64,000 nt of DNA from contig NZ_JBIRXP010000002.1 in the NCBI RefSeq assembly GCF_044389085.1, forward strand, positions 62,001 to 126,000, in the 5' to 3' direction. The position numbers were made by a program, and so were the translations under genes. Shown piece after piece: positions 16,989 through 26,369 of the stretch; positions within the stretch are counted from its first letter, which is position 1; each line of letters starts with the position of its first letter. Below the pieces are notes generated by a model that saw only the letters and a list, made by a program, of their open reading frames with translations, was not told the DNA's origin and did not search any database. This DNA is from Isoptericola sp044389085 (GTDB lineage: Bacteria; Actinomycetota; Actinomycetes; Actinomycetales; Cellulomonadaceae).

Positions 16989-19900
16989 ATGACGGACGTC
17001 TACGTGGGATCGGACGACTCCGCGCGCAGCGACGCCGAACTGATCCTCGACGTGCGCGGCGGAGACCTCGAGGCGTTCGGGGCGCTCTACACGCGGCACG
17101 TCCCCGCCGCGCGCGCCGTGGCCCGGCAGTACGTCCGGTCGTCGGCCGACGCGGACGACCTCGTGTCCGAGGCGTTCCACCGCGTGCTCGACGTCCTGCA
17201 GCACGGCGGCGGCCCCGACGCGACCTTCCGCGCCTACCTGCTCACCGTGGTGCGGCGCCTCGCCGCCGACCTCGCGCGGGGCGTGAAGCGGACACGGCCG
17301 ACGGCCGACGACGGCACGTTCGAGGCGGCGCTGGGCCTCGTCGACCCGACCGACGTGGCGACGTTCGAGGGGTTCGAGCACTCCGTCGTCAAGAACGCCT
17401 ACCAGGCACTCCCGGAGCGTTGGCAGGCCGTGCTCTGGTACACGGAGATCGAGGGACGCGCGCCGGCGGAGGTGGCCCCGATCCTCGGCCTGACGCCCAA
17501 CGGGGTCTCGGCGCTCGCCTACCGGGCCCGCGAGGGGCTGCGGGTCGGGTACCTGCAGGAGCACCTGACGCACGCGTCGACCGACGGTTGCCGCGTGGTG
17601 AACCCGCTGCTCGGCGCGTACGTGCGCGGGGGCCTCGCGCGCCGCGAGGTCGCCAAGGTCGACGCGCACCTCGAGACGTGCGCGGAGTGCCGGTCCCTCG
17701 TGCTCGAGCTGGGCGACATCGCGCACGGCATGCGGGCCGTGGTGGCCCCGCTGATCGTGGGCCTGGCGGGCCTGGCGGTCGTGGGAGCGCTCCCGATCGG
17801 CGGCATGCTCGGCGGGGCGGTCACGACCGGCGGCGCGGTGAGCGCCGGCAGCGCCGCGGGAGCGGGGAGCACGGTGAGCGCCGGGAGCGTCGGCGCCGTC
17901 TCGGGTACGAGCACCGCCACGGCCGGCACCGTCGGCACGACCAGCGTCGGCGGCGCGAGCATCGGCGGCGGTGCGGCGGCCGGAACGACGGCGGGCACGA
18001 CGGCAGCGACGGCCGGGACGACGGCGGCCACGGCAGGCACGACCGCCGCGGCGACCGCGGGCACGACGGCGGGTGCCGCGACCGCCACCGCGGCGACCGC
18101 GGGAACAACGGCGGCGGCGACCGCGGGCACGGCGGCGGCCGCGGGCGCGGCGGTCGGCACGGCGGGCGTGGCCGCCGCGGCGAGCGCCGTCGCCGTCGCG
18201 ACCGTCGGGGTAGTCACGGTGCTCAACGCGCTCGGCAGCGGCGAGGAGCCGCCGGCGGTCGTGCCGCCCGCACCCGTGACCGTCCAGGGCGCCCCGTGGG
18301 CGCCGCCCGGGGAGCAGCCCGGCGAGGGCGAGGTGCAGCCCGCCGACCCGGCCGAACCCGCCGTCGACCCGACCGCCGACCCGACGAGCCCCGTCAACCT
18401 GCTCGGCACCACGCTCTTCGCGCCCGTCGCGGACCTCACGGTCACCGCCGCCGCGGCGCCGCTCGAGCCCCGCACGGCGCAGCCGCTGGTGCTCACCGTG
18501 AGCAACACGGGACAGGCGGCGGCGAGCGCGGCGGTCGTCGAGGTCGTCCTGCCGGACGGCGTCGACCTGGCCCTGCCCCAGGCGCCGGCCGGCGCCTCCG
18601 TCGGCGACGTCCTCGCCGACGACGCCCTGGCGTGCACGCCGGGGGACGCTACGGGCCGGACGGCACGCTGCACGGTCGGCACGCTCGAGCCGGGAACCTC
18701 CCGCGACGTCTCCGTGCCGGTGCGTGCGAACGCCGGAGGCAGCTACGCGATCGGGGCGGCGGTCTGGGCGGACGGCGTGGGCCGGGAGGACGTCGCCCTG
18801 GCACCCACGACCGTGCGGCACTTCGGCGCCGAGCTCACGGCCTCCGCGAGCGACGTCGTCCCCGTCTCCAACCCCGGCGCCGCCTGGGTGCCCGTCGCCG
18901 TGCGCAACACCGGCGACCAGCCCGCCGCCGCCTGGTCCGTCGAGCTGGCGGTGCCCGCCGGGCTGCGGCCCGTAGCGTCGGACGGCGACCTCGTGTGCGT
19001 GCCCGGCGACGCCGGCGCCGTGTGGACCTGCGTGGCCCGGCCCGAGGCGGCCCCCCTGGCGCCCGGCGAGCAGCTGACGGTCCGCCTGCGCGTCGTGGCG
19101 GACGGCTCCACCGCGCCGGGGGCCGTGACCGTCGCCGCGACGCCTCAGCTCCCGGGCTCGGTGCACACGGTGGGCGGCAACGCCGGGGTCACCGTCGCAC
19201 AGTCGTGGGCGGGCGCCGCCTCGGGCGCGGGCGCGGTCCAGGCCGTCTGCACCGCCGTCGGCGGGGTGGGCACGGCCTCGGCCGTGGTCGAGGGCACGTA
19301 CGTCAACCAGACCGACCAGACCCTCGCCGTGCGGCTCGACGCCGCGGGGAGCACCGCGGCGGCGGCGCAGGAGGTCGCGCCCGGGGGGTCGGTGACCGTC
19401 CAGGTGCCCGACGGGATCCGGGTCCCGTCGGGCAACGCCACCTGGACCGTCGCGACGACCCTCGGTGGCGAGACGTACCGCACCACCGTGCCCGGCGGGA
19501 CGCACCGCGCGGCCGACTGCTACGACCCCGCGTGGGACGTCTCGACCTCGGCTCAGACGGTGAACGTCGACGGCCGCCTGCAGGTGCGCGGCACGCTGAC
19601 CAACACGGGCGCGGAGGCGATGCGCGTCGAGATGGCCGCGGCGGGCGTCACCACCGAGCCGAAGCGGCTCGCCGCCGGGGAGAGCGCCACGTTCGTCGCC
19701 GCCACCGACCGCGCCTCGCTCGGCGCGGGTGCCGCGGAGTTCCGGCTGTACCGGTGGGTGGCCGACGCCGACGGCGACGAGCCCGCGCAGGGTGTCGTTC
19801 CCGCCGTCGCGCCGACGGCCTCGTACCCGGCCGCCGTGCTCGCCCCGGTCGTCGGCGGCGCGGTGACGCTCACCGCGGCCGAGTGCCGGTTCGACGCCTC

Positions 19901-20945
19901 CGCCGACCGGTCGTGGCGCACGGTGTCGGTCCCCGTCGACAACTCCGGCTCCACGCACCCCGTCCGGTTCGCGGTGCAGGGCGGGGCCGGGGACCGGCGG
20001 GCCGCCACGGTCGACGCCGGCGCGACGGAGACGCTGACGGTGTCGGTGCCGTGGGGCACCCGCACCCTGACGGTCACGGCCGACGGCCGCGACCTCACCA
20101 GCGTCGACGTCCCGGAGTTCGACAGCTGCGCGACGGTGACCTGGCCGGACGCGGTGGACGTGTCCACCTCGACCCGCTGCGTCGAGGACCAGGCTCAGGT
20201 GCTGGTCGACGTGCGCAACCGCGACGCGAGCGACTGGACGGCGAGGCTCGCGGGCGGCACGGAGAAGGACGTCCAGGCGGGCTCCACCGCCACGCTCCGG
20301 ACGGCTGCGGCCGGGCTGACGGCCGATGCCGGCCAGGTGACCGTGCGGCTCGGGCGTGAGATCGAGGGCCGGGAGCGCACCGTGGAGCGGACCGTCGACC
20401 ACGACGCGGTGTCGTGCGTCGTCGTCGACCCGCAGGCGCGGCTGGACCCGGGCGCCGTGCAGGTGGAGAAGGGCCGGTGGCGCTCGACGTCCACCCGGCC
20501 CGTGTCGGTGGTGCTCGACAACACCGGCTCGTCCGTGCCGCAGGACTTCACCGTGCAGGGGTCGAACGGCGCGTCCGTCGCGGTGACCGTGCCGGCCCGC
20601 CAGAGCGTGACCGCCGACGGCGGCACGGTGCGGGGGCGCGACGGCGCCACCTACGCCGTGGGCGCCGGAGACTGGTCCGTCGAGCTGGTCGTCGACCCCT
20701 TCACCGGCACGACCGGCTGGTGCGCCGAGCGTCCGCGGTGGGGCGACCGCCACGAGGTGGGCGACGTCGTGTCGTGGCACGGCGCGAACTACCGCTACGC
20801 GGGACGCGGGGACGCCTCGGCCGACGAGGCCGGCAACGGCAACGGGAACGGGAACGCCGACGGCAAGGGGAACGGCAACGGCCGCTGGTCGGGCCGGGGC
20901 TCGGCGGGGGCCTGGGAGCGGGTCGGGGACTGCGAGTACCGCTGA
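16989..20945 (+). CDS. ECF sigma factor fused to zinc-finger anti-sigma, membrane segments and large predicted exported region
   Basis: 1,318 residues from ATG at 16989. Residues ~12-85 are sigma region 2 (LEAFGALYTRHVPAARAVARQYVRSSADADDLVSEAFHRVLD) and ~125-185 region 4 (ALPERWQAVLWYTEIEGRAPAEVAPILGLTPNGVSALAYRARE). A zinc-finger anti-sigma motif follows (H227 in VDAHLETCAECR), then a TM helix (~251-270), about 120 residues of Ala/Thr/Gly repeats (AGTTAATAGTTAA), a second hydrophobic stretch (~390-415), and some 900 residues of Ig/CARDB-like beta repeats (LTVSNTGQAAASAAVVEVVLPDG). A Gly/Asn-rich stretch precedes the C-terminus. It looks like a sensor, anti-sigma and sigma factor in one chain. 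Confidence 0.85.
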   Translation: MTDVYVGSDDSARSDAELILDVRGGDLEAFGALYTRHVPAARAVARQYVRSSADADDLVSEAFHRVLDVLQHGGGPDATFRAYLLTVVRRLAADLARGVKRTRPTADDGTFEAALGLVDPTDVATFEGFEHSVVKNAYQALPERWQAVLWYTEIEGRAPAEVAPILGLTPNGVSALAYRAREGLRVGYLQEHLTHASTDGCRVVNPLLGAYVRGGLARREVAKVDAHLETCAECRSLVLELGDIAHGMRAVVAPLIVGLAGLAVVGALPIGGMLGGAVTTGGAVSAGSAAGAGSTVSAGSVGAVSGTSTATAGTVGTTSVGGASIGGGAAAGTTAGTTAATAGTTAATAGTTAAATAGTTAGAATATAATAGTTAAATAGTAAAAGAAVGTAGVAAAASAVAVATVGVVTVLNALGSGEEPPAVVPPAPVTVQGAPWAPPGEQPGEGEVQPADPAEPAVDPTADPTSPVNLLGTTLFAPVADLTVTAAAAPLEPRTAQPLVLTVSNTGQAAASAAVVEVVLPDGVDLALPQAPAGASVGDVLADDALACTPGDATGRTARCTVGTLEPGTSRDVSVPVRANAGGSYAIGAAVWADGVGREDVALAPTTVRHFGAELTASASDVVPVSNPGAAWVPVAVRNTGDQPAAAWSVELAVPAGLRPVASDGDLVCVPGDAGAVWTCVARPEAAPLAPGEQLTVRLRVVADGSTAPGAVTVAATPQLPGSVHTVGGNAGVTVAQSWAGAASGAGAVQAVCTAVGGVGTASAVVEGTYVNQTDQTLAVRLDAAGSTAAAAQEVAPGGSVTVQVPDGIRVPSGNATWTVATTLGGETYRTTVPGGTHRAADCYDPAWDVSTSAQTVNVDGRLQVRGTLTNTGAEAMRVEMAAAGVTTEPKRLAAGESATFVAATDRASLGAGAAEFRLYRWVADADGDEPAQGVVPAVAPTASYPAAVLAPVVGGAVTLTAAECRFDASADRSWRTVSVPVDNSGSTHPVRFAVQGGAGDRRAATVDAGATETLTVSVPWGTRTLTVTADGRDLTSVDVPEFDSCATVTWPDAVDVSTSTRCVEDQAQVLVDVRNRDASDWTARLAGGTEKDVQAGSTATLRTAAAGLTADAGQVTVRLGREIEGRERTVERTVDHDAVSCVVVDPQARLDPGAVQVEKGRWRSTSTRPVSVVLDNTGSSVPQDFTVQGSNGASVAVTVPARQSVTADGGTVRGRDGATYAVGAGDWSVELVVDPFTGTTGWCAERPRWGDRHEVGDVVSWHGANYRYAGRGDASADEAGNGNGNGNADGKGNGNGRWSGRGSAGAWERVGDCEYR

Positions 20946-20967
20946 CCCCGACCGGGGCCGGCACCCG

Positions 20968-21603
20968 TCAGACGATGCCGTACAGGCGGTCGCCGGCGTC
21001 GCCCAGCCCGGGCACGATGTACTTCTGGTCGTTGAGCCGCTCGTCGACGGCGGCCACCACGATCTGCACGTCGACGCGCGAGCCGACGGCGTCCTCGAGC
21101 ACCTTCAGGCCCTCGGGGGTGGCGAGGAGGCACACGGCGGTGACGTCGCGGGCGCCGCGCTCCAGCACGTAGTCGATGGCCGCGACCAGGGTGCCGCCCG
21201 TGGCGAGCATGGGGTCCAGCAGGAAGACCTGCCGGTCGGTGAGGTCGTCGGGCAGCCGGTTCGCGTACGTCACGGCCTCGTAGGTCGACTCGTCGCGCTG
21301 CAGGCCGAGGAAGCCGACCTCCGCCGTCGGGATCATGCGCGTCATGCCCTCGAGCATCCCGAGGCCGGCGCGCAGGATCGGCACCACGAGGGGGCTCGGG
21401 TCGCTGAGGCGCACGCCCGTGGTCGTGGTGACCGGGGTGCGGATCTCCTTCGGCTCCGTGCGCACGTGCCGCGTCGCCTCGTAGGCGAGCAGGGTCACGA
21501 GCTCGTCGACGAGGAGGCGGAACGTCGCCGACGGGGTCTTCTCGTCGCGGAGGACGGTGAGCTTGTGGTCGACCAGCGGGTGGTCGGCGACGTGCAGGCG
21601 CAT
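20968..21603 (-). CDS. upp: Uracil phosphoribosyltransferase
   Basis: 211 residues from ATG at 21603, starting MRLHVADHPLVDHKLTVLRDE. The PRPP loop is FLLDPMLATGGTLVAAIDYVLERGA, and uracil-binding residues lie in YIVPGLGDAGDRLYG at the C-terminus, both diagnostic for Upp. It converts uracil and PRPP to UMP for pyrimidine salvage. It is convergent with the sigma fusion gene and divergent from tadA, with a long inverted repeat between the two starts. Confidence 0.96.
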   Translation of the reverse strand: MRLHVADHPLVDHKLTVLRDEKTPSATFRLLVDELVTLLAYEATRHVRTEPKEIRTPVTTTTGVRLSDPSPLVVPILRAGLGMLEGMTRMIPTAEVGFLGLQRDESTYEAVTYANRLPDDLTDRQVFLLDPMLATGGTLVAAIDYVLERGARDVTAVCLLATPEGLKVLEDAVGSRVDVQIVVAAVDERLNDQKYIVPGLGDAGDRLYGIV

Positions 21604-21616
21604 GGCCCCCACGGTA

Positions 21617-21676
21617 CCCGCGAGTTGTCAGGCCCAGCGCACGCTATACGCGACTGTGGCCCTGACAACTCGCGGG
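21617..21676. repeat. 16-bp perfect inverted repeat between upp and tadA
   Basis: CCCGCGAGTTGTCAGG at 21617-21632 is repeated in reverse complement at 21661-21676, 28 bp apart, centred between divergent starts. The spacer holds a possible -10 (CTATAC). It could be a shared operator, a transcribed stem-loop, or one of a family of intergenic palindromes with a CCGCGAG edge. Confidence 0.75.
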
Positions 21677-21694
21677 GCGGCTAGCCTGACGGGC

Positions 21695-22225
21695 ATGACG
21701 TCCGACGCCGCGCCCGGCCTCGCGCTGCCGTGGGCCGACGGCGAGTTCCCGCCGCCCACGGTCAGCGGCCGGAGGCGCGCATGGGACGCGCTCATGGGGC
21801 TGGCGCTGCACGAGGCGTCGCACGCGCTCGCCAGCGACGACGTGCCGGTGGGGGCGCTCGTCGTCGACGCGGACGGCCGGCTCGTCGGGCTCGGCCGCAA
21901 CCGGCGCGAGGAGACCGGGGACCCGACGGCGCACGCCGAGGTGCTCGCCCTCCGGCAGGCCGCCACCACGCGCGGGGAGTGGCGGCTGGAAGGGTGCACG
22001 CTCGTCGTCACGCTCGAGCCGTGCGTCATGTGCGCCGGCGCGCTCGTCGCGGCGCGCGTGCGGCGCCTCGTGCTCGGCGCGTGGGACCCGAAGGCCGGCG
22101 CCACCGGCTCCGTGTGGGACCTGGTGCGCGACCAGCGCGCGAACCACGCCGTCGAGGTCGTGGGCGGGGTGCGCGAGGACGAGTGCGGCGGAATCCTGCG
22201 AGACTTCTTCGAGTCCCGCCGCTGA
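21695..22225 (+). CDS. tadA: tRNA adenosine(34) deaminase TadA
   Basis: 176 residues from ATG at 21695. The deaminase zinc site is clear: HAEVLALRQAA (His, catalytic Glu) and TLEPCVMCAGAL (two Cys ligands). VPVGALVVDADG and the NHAVEVVGGVREDECGGILRDFF tail match TadA. It converts A34 to inosine in tRNA-Arg(ACG). An N-terminal extension of about 30 residues precedes the core domain. It is divergent from upp, a common actinobacterial neighbourhood. Confidence 0.93.
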   Translation: MTSDAAPGLALPWADGEFPPPTVSGRRRAWDALMGLALHEASHALASDDVPVGALVVDADGRLVGLGRNRREETGDPTAHAEVLALRQAATTRGEWRLEGCTLVVTLEPCVMCAGALVAARVRRLVLGAWDPKAGATGSVWDLVRDQRANHAVEVVGGVREDECGGILRDFFESRR

Positions 22226-22279
22226 CGACGACGCACGCGCGGGCCGATCATTCCCCACGACGACGGAGGTCAGCAGGGC

Positions 22280-23314
22280 ATGGACACGACGGCACGCGCG
22301 ACGGCACCGACCCTGGACGACTACGCCCGGCACAGCGCGTACTCCGACCCCGGCCCGCACGAGGAGCTGCTCCGCGCCGTCGTCCCGACGCCGGCCGCCA
22401 CGGGGGCCGCGGCGTGCGCGACGATCGTGCACTACCGGGCGGGGCGCCCGACGCTCACCGACGCGCAGCGCGCGGACATCGACCAGCGGTGGCTGTCGTC
22501 GATCCTCGACACCGCGGTCGCCCGCCGCACGGGCCCGCTCGACGCACCCCGTGACGTGCCGCAGCAGGTGGCCGGCTGCTGCCGCGACCACACGCTGTTC
22601 TCCCTCGGCGTGCTGCGGTCGCACGGCGTGCCCGCGCGGTCGCGGATCGGGTTCGCGGGGTACTTCGAGCCGCCCTTCTTCCACGACCACGTGGTCGTGG
22701 AGCACTGGGACGCGGGCGCCGGCGGCACGGGGGAGAAGGGCACGGGGCGCTGGGTGCGCTGGGACCCGGAGCTGACGCCGGACGGCGCGTGGGGCTTCGA
22801 CGTGCGCGACATGCCCACGGGGCCGCAGTCCCCGTTCCCGACCGCCGCGGAGGTGTGGCGGGCGATCCGCGCCGGGCAGGTGGACCCGGCGTCGTACGGC
22901 GTCGCGCCCGACCTGCCCGAGCTGGGCGGCCAGGACTTCGTGCGCGGGTACGTGCTGCTCGAGCTGGCGCACCGGATGCGCGACGAGGTGCTGCTGTGGG
23001 ACGTGTGGGGCGCGACGCCCGACGACGTCCCCGGGGTCGGGGACCTCTGGGCGCAGGAGGCGGGCGGCGACGACGCCCCGGTGGAACCCTCGCCCGAGCC
23101 GACGTCCGACGAGCTGGACGCGCTCGCCGACGAGGTCGCCGCGCTGCTGGTCGCCGCCGACGCGGGGGACGCCGCGGCCGAGGACGGGCTCGCGGCGCGC
23201 TACGCCGGCCGGTGGGCGGCGCGCGGGCTGGTCACGACGCTCTCGCCCACGGGCCGGGTCGGGATCACGGACCTGCGCGGGCGCACGACCCGCTGGGCCG
23301 GCGCCCCGGCCTGA
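22280..23314 (+). CDS. Transglutaminase-like domain protein
   Basis: 344 residues from ATG at 22280. The transglutaminase-like catalytic triad is suggested by QQVAGCCRDHTLFSLGVLRSHGVPARSRIGFAGYF (Cys in a CCRDHT motif), the downstream HDHVVVEHWD (His) and RWVRWDPEL (Asp). This layout occurs in bacterial cysteine-protease/transglutaminase relatives. No signal peptide or TM segment is seen, so it is cytosolic. The C-terminal 70 residues (acidic helix plus GRVGITDLRGRTTRW) are not assigned. It follows tadA by 55 bp on the same strand. Confidence 0.75.
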   Translation: MDTTARATAPTLDDYARHSAYSDPGPHEELLRAVVPTPAATGAAACATIVHYRAGRPTLTDAQRADIDQRWLSSILDTAVARRTGPLDAPRDVPQQVAGCCRDHTLFSLGVLRSHGVPARSRIGFAGYFEPPFFHDHVVVEHWDAGAGGTGEKGTGRWVRWDPELTPDGAWGFDVRDMPTGPQSPFPTAAEVWRAIRAGQVDPASYGVAPDLPELGGQDFVRGYVLLELAHRMRDEVLLWDVWGATPDDVPGVGDLWAQEAGGDDAPVEPSPEPTSDELDALADEVAALLVAADAGDAAAEDGLAARYAGRWAARGLVTTLSPTGRVGITDLRGRTTRWAGAPA

Positions 23315-23327
23315 CCGGCGCGGACCG

Positions 23328-24866
23328 TCACAGCGCCGCGAGGCGGACGCCGAAGACGTCGCGCAGGGCGCGGCGTGCCGCGTGCCAGCCGCCCATGCCG
23401 TGCACACCGGGGCCGGGGGGCGTGGACGCCGAGCAGAGGTACACGCCGCCGGCCACGCGGTACGGGTTCGCGCGGAGGGTGGGGCGGGCGAGGATCTGCC
23501 ACATCGTCGCGGCGCCGGCGGAGATGTCCCCGCCGGCGTAGTTCTGGTTGTGCTCCGCCATCGCGGCGGCCGGGATCGCGCGGCTCGCCACGACGACGTC
23601 GCGGAACCCGGGCGCGAACCGCTCGATCTGCGCGGTGACGGTCCCGGTGACGTCGACGTCGGAGCCGGCGGGCACGTGCGTGTACGTCCACAGGGGCCGC
23701 AGTTCGGCGTCCCCGGCCACGACGCGGCGGGAGGGGTCGACGACGGTCGGGTCGCTGACCAGGCACACGGGCCGCTCCGCGTGCCGCCCGGCCGCGACGG
23801 CGTTCTCCGCCGCGGCCATCTCGGCGCGCGTGCCGCCGACGTGCACGGTGCCCGCCCGTCCGACCTCGGGGTCCGCCCACGGCACCGGACCCGACAGCAC
23901 GTAGTCCACCTTCGCGGCCGCGTTGCCGTGCCGGAACGCCCCGAGCGCGCGGCGCAGGCCCGGCGCGACGGCGGGGCCCAGCACGCCGAGCAGGGTGCGC
24001 GGCGTCGTGTCGAACAGGACGGCGCGCGCGGCGGGCAGGTCCGCCGCGGTGCGCACCCGGTGGCCCGTCACGACCGTGCCCCCGTGCGCCTCCAGGTCCG
24101 CGACGAGGGCCGCGACGATCGCGCCGGACCCGCCGCGCGGGATCGCCCAGCCGCCGTCGAACCGTCCGTCCCGGCCGGGGGTGGCGTGCGCCAGCGCGCC
24201 CAGCAGCAGCGAGGTGCCGGCGGCGGACAGCGAGGGCAACGGGGTGATGGTGTGCGCGGCGACACCGGTGAGCAGCGCGCCGCCGTCGCCGGAGAACCGG
24301 CCGTCCCACGCCCGCGTGCCCTGCTCGAGCAGCGCCAGGGCGAACCGGACGGCGCTCGCCCCGGCCCGCAGCGGGTCGGCCGCGTCGAGCACCCCCGGCG
24401 GGACGGACCGGTGGGCGCCCATGCCGAGGGCCACCACGGCCTCCCACTGCTCGGCCAGCGGGCCGAGCAGGGAGCGCCACGCCGCGCCGTCGGGGCCGAG
24501 GCGCTCGGCGGTGCGCCCCAGGTCCCGGTATGCGATGGCGGCCCGCCCGCCCGGCAGGGGCTGCGCGTACGACACCTCCGGCGTGCGGAGCTCGACGCCG
24601 TGCGCGCGCAGGTCGAAGGCGCGGAAGAACGGCGACGCCCACGCCATCGGGTGCACGGCCGAGCACAGGTCGTGGACGACGCCGGCGGGCAGGCCCGCGA
24701 GCGGGTCGCCGCCGTCGCCGTGCTCGTCCCCGGGCCCGAGGGTGCGCGCCCCGCCGCCGACGGTCGCGTTCGCCTCCAGGACCGTGACGGACAGCCCGGC
24801 GCGGGCGAGGGTCACCGCGGCCGCGAGCCCGTTGGGTCCCGACCCGACCACGACGGCGTCCAGCAT
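23328..24866 (-). CDS. Phytoene-dehydrogenase-like NAD(P)/FAD oxidoreductase
   Basis: 512 residues from ATG at 24866, with GGAGG 5 bases upstream. The Rossmann FAD motif VVVGSGPNGLAAAVTLARAGLSVTVLEANATVGGGARTL is at the very N-terminus and SASTPPGPGVHGMGGWHAARRAL near the C-terminus closes the FAD site, as in the CrtI/RetSat-like group. No carotenoid genes are nearby, so the substrate is open; many actinobacteria carry this solitary paralogue. It is convergent with the transglutaminase-like gene. Confidence 0.87.
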   Translation of the reverse strand: MLDAVVVGSGPNGLAAAVTLARAGLSVTVLEANATVGGGARTLGPGDEHGDGGDPLAGLPAGVVHDLCSAVHPMAWASPFFRAFDLRAHGVELRTPEVSYAQPLPGGRAAIAYRDLGRTAERLGPDGAAWRSLLGPLAEQWEAVVALGMGAHRSVPPGVLDAADPLRAGASAVRFALALLEQGTRAWDGRFSGDGGALLTGVAAHTITPLPSLSAAGTSLLLGALAHATPGRDGRFDGGWAIPRGGSGAIVAALVADLEAHGGTVVTGHRVRTAADLPAARAVLFDTTPRTLLGVLGPAVAPGLRRALGAFRHGNAAAKVDYVLSGPVPWADPEVGRAGTVHVGGTRAEMAAAENAVAAGRHAERPVCLVSDPTVVDPSRRVVAGDAELRPLWTYTHVPAGSDVDVTGTVTAQIERFAPGFRDVVVASRAIPAAAMAEHNQNYAGGDISAGAATMWQILARPTLRANPYRVAGGVYLCSASTPPGPGVHGMGGWHAARRALRDVFGVRLAAL

Positions 24867-24975
24867 GCTGCCTCCCTCCGGCCGCGGCGGGCGCCCCCGG
24901 CGTGGGATCTCCCTACCCTGAGGACGTGGGGGCGCGGGCTGTCCGGCCGACACCTTGCAGCCTAGTCTCGAGGGC

Positions 24976-26369
24976 ATGACCAGCACGGACGCCGCCGCGC
25001 ACGGCGTGGACGCCGCCCCGGCCCTGAGCTCGCGGGCCGCGCTGCTGCGTGCGCCCGTCGACCCGGCCACCTTCCGGGCCCTCGCCCAGCTCGCCGTCGG
25101 GTCCGGCTGGCTTCTCATGGCCGGGACGGTCCTGTGGGTCTCGGTGCTGCTCTGCGCCCTGCTGGTGCCGGCCCTCGGGATCGGGCTGCCGGGCCTGGCG
25201 GCGTCGCTGTTCGTCGCGCGGTGGTTCGCCACGGTCGAACGGGGCCGGATCGCGGTACAGACCGACGTGGTGATCCCGTCACCGACGCCGCCCGCCACAG
25301 GGCCGGTGACGTGGGGCCGCGCGTGGACCCTGCTGGTCGCACCCCTGCGGGACCCGCGGGCCTGGGCCGCGGCGAGCTACGCCTTGCTCGGCACGCTGCT
25401 CGTGACGGTCGGCCTGCTGCTGGTCGCGACCCTCGCCGCCGGCGCGGTGGCCCTCGTCGTCGTCGGGGCCGTGACGGCGGCAGCGGCGTCACGGAGCGGC
25501 TGGGTGTCGGCGTGCCCTGGGTGGTCGTGCTGGTCGCCGCGCTGGCGCTGGCGGTCGCGCTGATCTGGGCGTCAGCGGTGCTCGCCCAGTACGCGACGCT
25601 GCTCGTGGTCCGGCTGGCGACCGCGATGCTCGGGCCATCGGCGTCCGAGGTCGCCCGCGCCCGGACCGCGGTGGCCGAGCAGGAGGCGCGGGCCGCGCGT
25701 GAGCGCGCCGTCGTCCTCGCCGAGACGCGCTCGCAGGCGGTCGCGTCCGCGGACTCCGAGCGCCGTCGTATCGAGCGCGACCTGCACGACGGCGCCCAGC
25801 AGCGCCTCGTCGCGCTGGGCGTCGAGCTGGGGGTCGCGCGGCGCGCCGCCGACCGTGACCCCGCCACCGCCGCCGCCGCGTTGGAGCACGCGCACGACGA
25901 GGTCAAGGGAACCCTGGCCGAGCTTCGCGACCTGGTGCGCGGGATCCACCCCGCCGTGCTGTCCGACCGCGGGCTGGACGCCGCGCTCTCGGCGCTCGCC
26001 GCCCGCAGCCCCGTCCCGGTGCGCGTCGACGTGCAGACGGACCTCACCGCTGCGGACCCGGCGGCGCAGGCGGCCGCCTACTTCGTCGTCGCCGAGGCCC
26101 TGACCAACGTGGCCAAGCACGCGCAGGCGTCGTCGGTCGTGGTGCGGGCGCAGATCGTGGACCACCGCGACGACCCCGCGGGCGCCGGGCCGGCGGCGCG
26201 CCTGCGGGTCGTGGTCGAGGACGACGGGAAGGGCGGCGCCGAACCCGCACCGGGCAGCGGCCTCGCCGGCCTGCGGGGCAGGGTCGCCGCGCTCGACGGC
26301 GCGTTCGACCTCATCAGCCCGCCCGGCGCGGGCACCCGACTCACCGTGGAGGTGCCGTGCGCATCGTGA
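24976..26369 (+). pseudogene. Sensor histidine kinase, apparently frameshifted near 25,490
   Basis: From ATG 24976 the first frame reads a membrane sensor domain with four hydrophobic segments (FRALAQLAVGSGWLLMAGTVLWV...) to about 25,490, then degenerates to nonsense and stops at 25563. The neighbouring frame picks up VTERLGVGVPWVVVLVAALALAVALIWA and runs to 26369 as a complete NarL-type kinase core: DSERRRIERDLHDGAQQRLVALG (phosphoacceptor His), EALTNVAKHAQA (N box) and GSGLAGLRGRVAAL. In this family one chain holds both parts, so a one-base indel is the simplest reading. Alternatives are a sequencing error or two overlapping genes with a GTG start at 25512. Confidence 0.65.

Noticed and set aside
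16899..20780. 1,293-codon open frame opposite the sigma fusion gene
   Set aside because: Its protein is His/Arg/Gly-rich without domains, as expected for the reverse complement of a GC-biased Ala/Thr/Val-rich gene; the forward frame carries clear sigma motifs.
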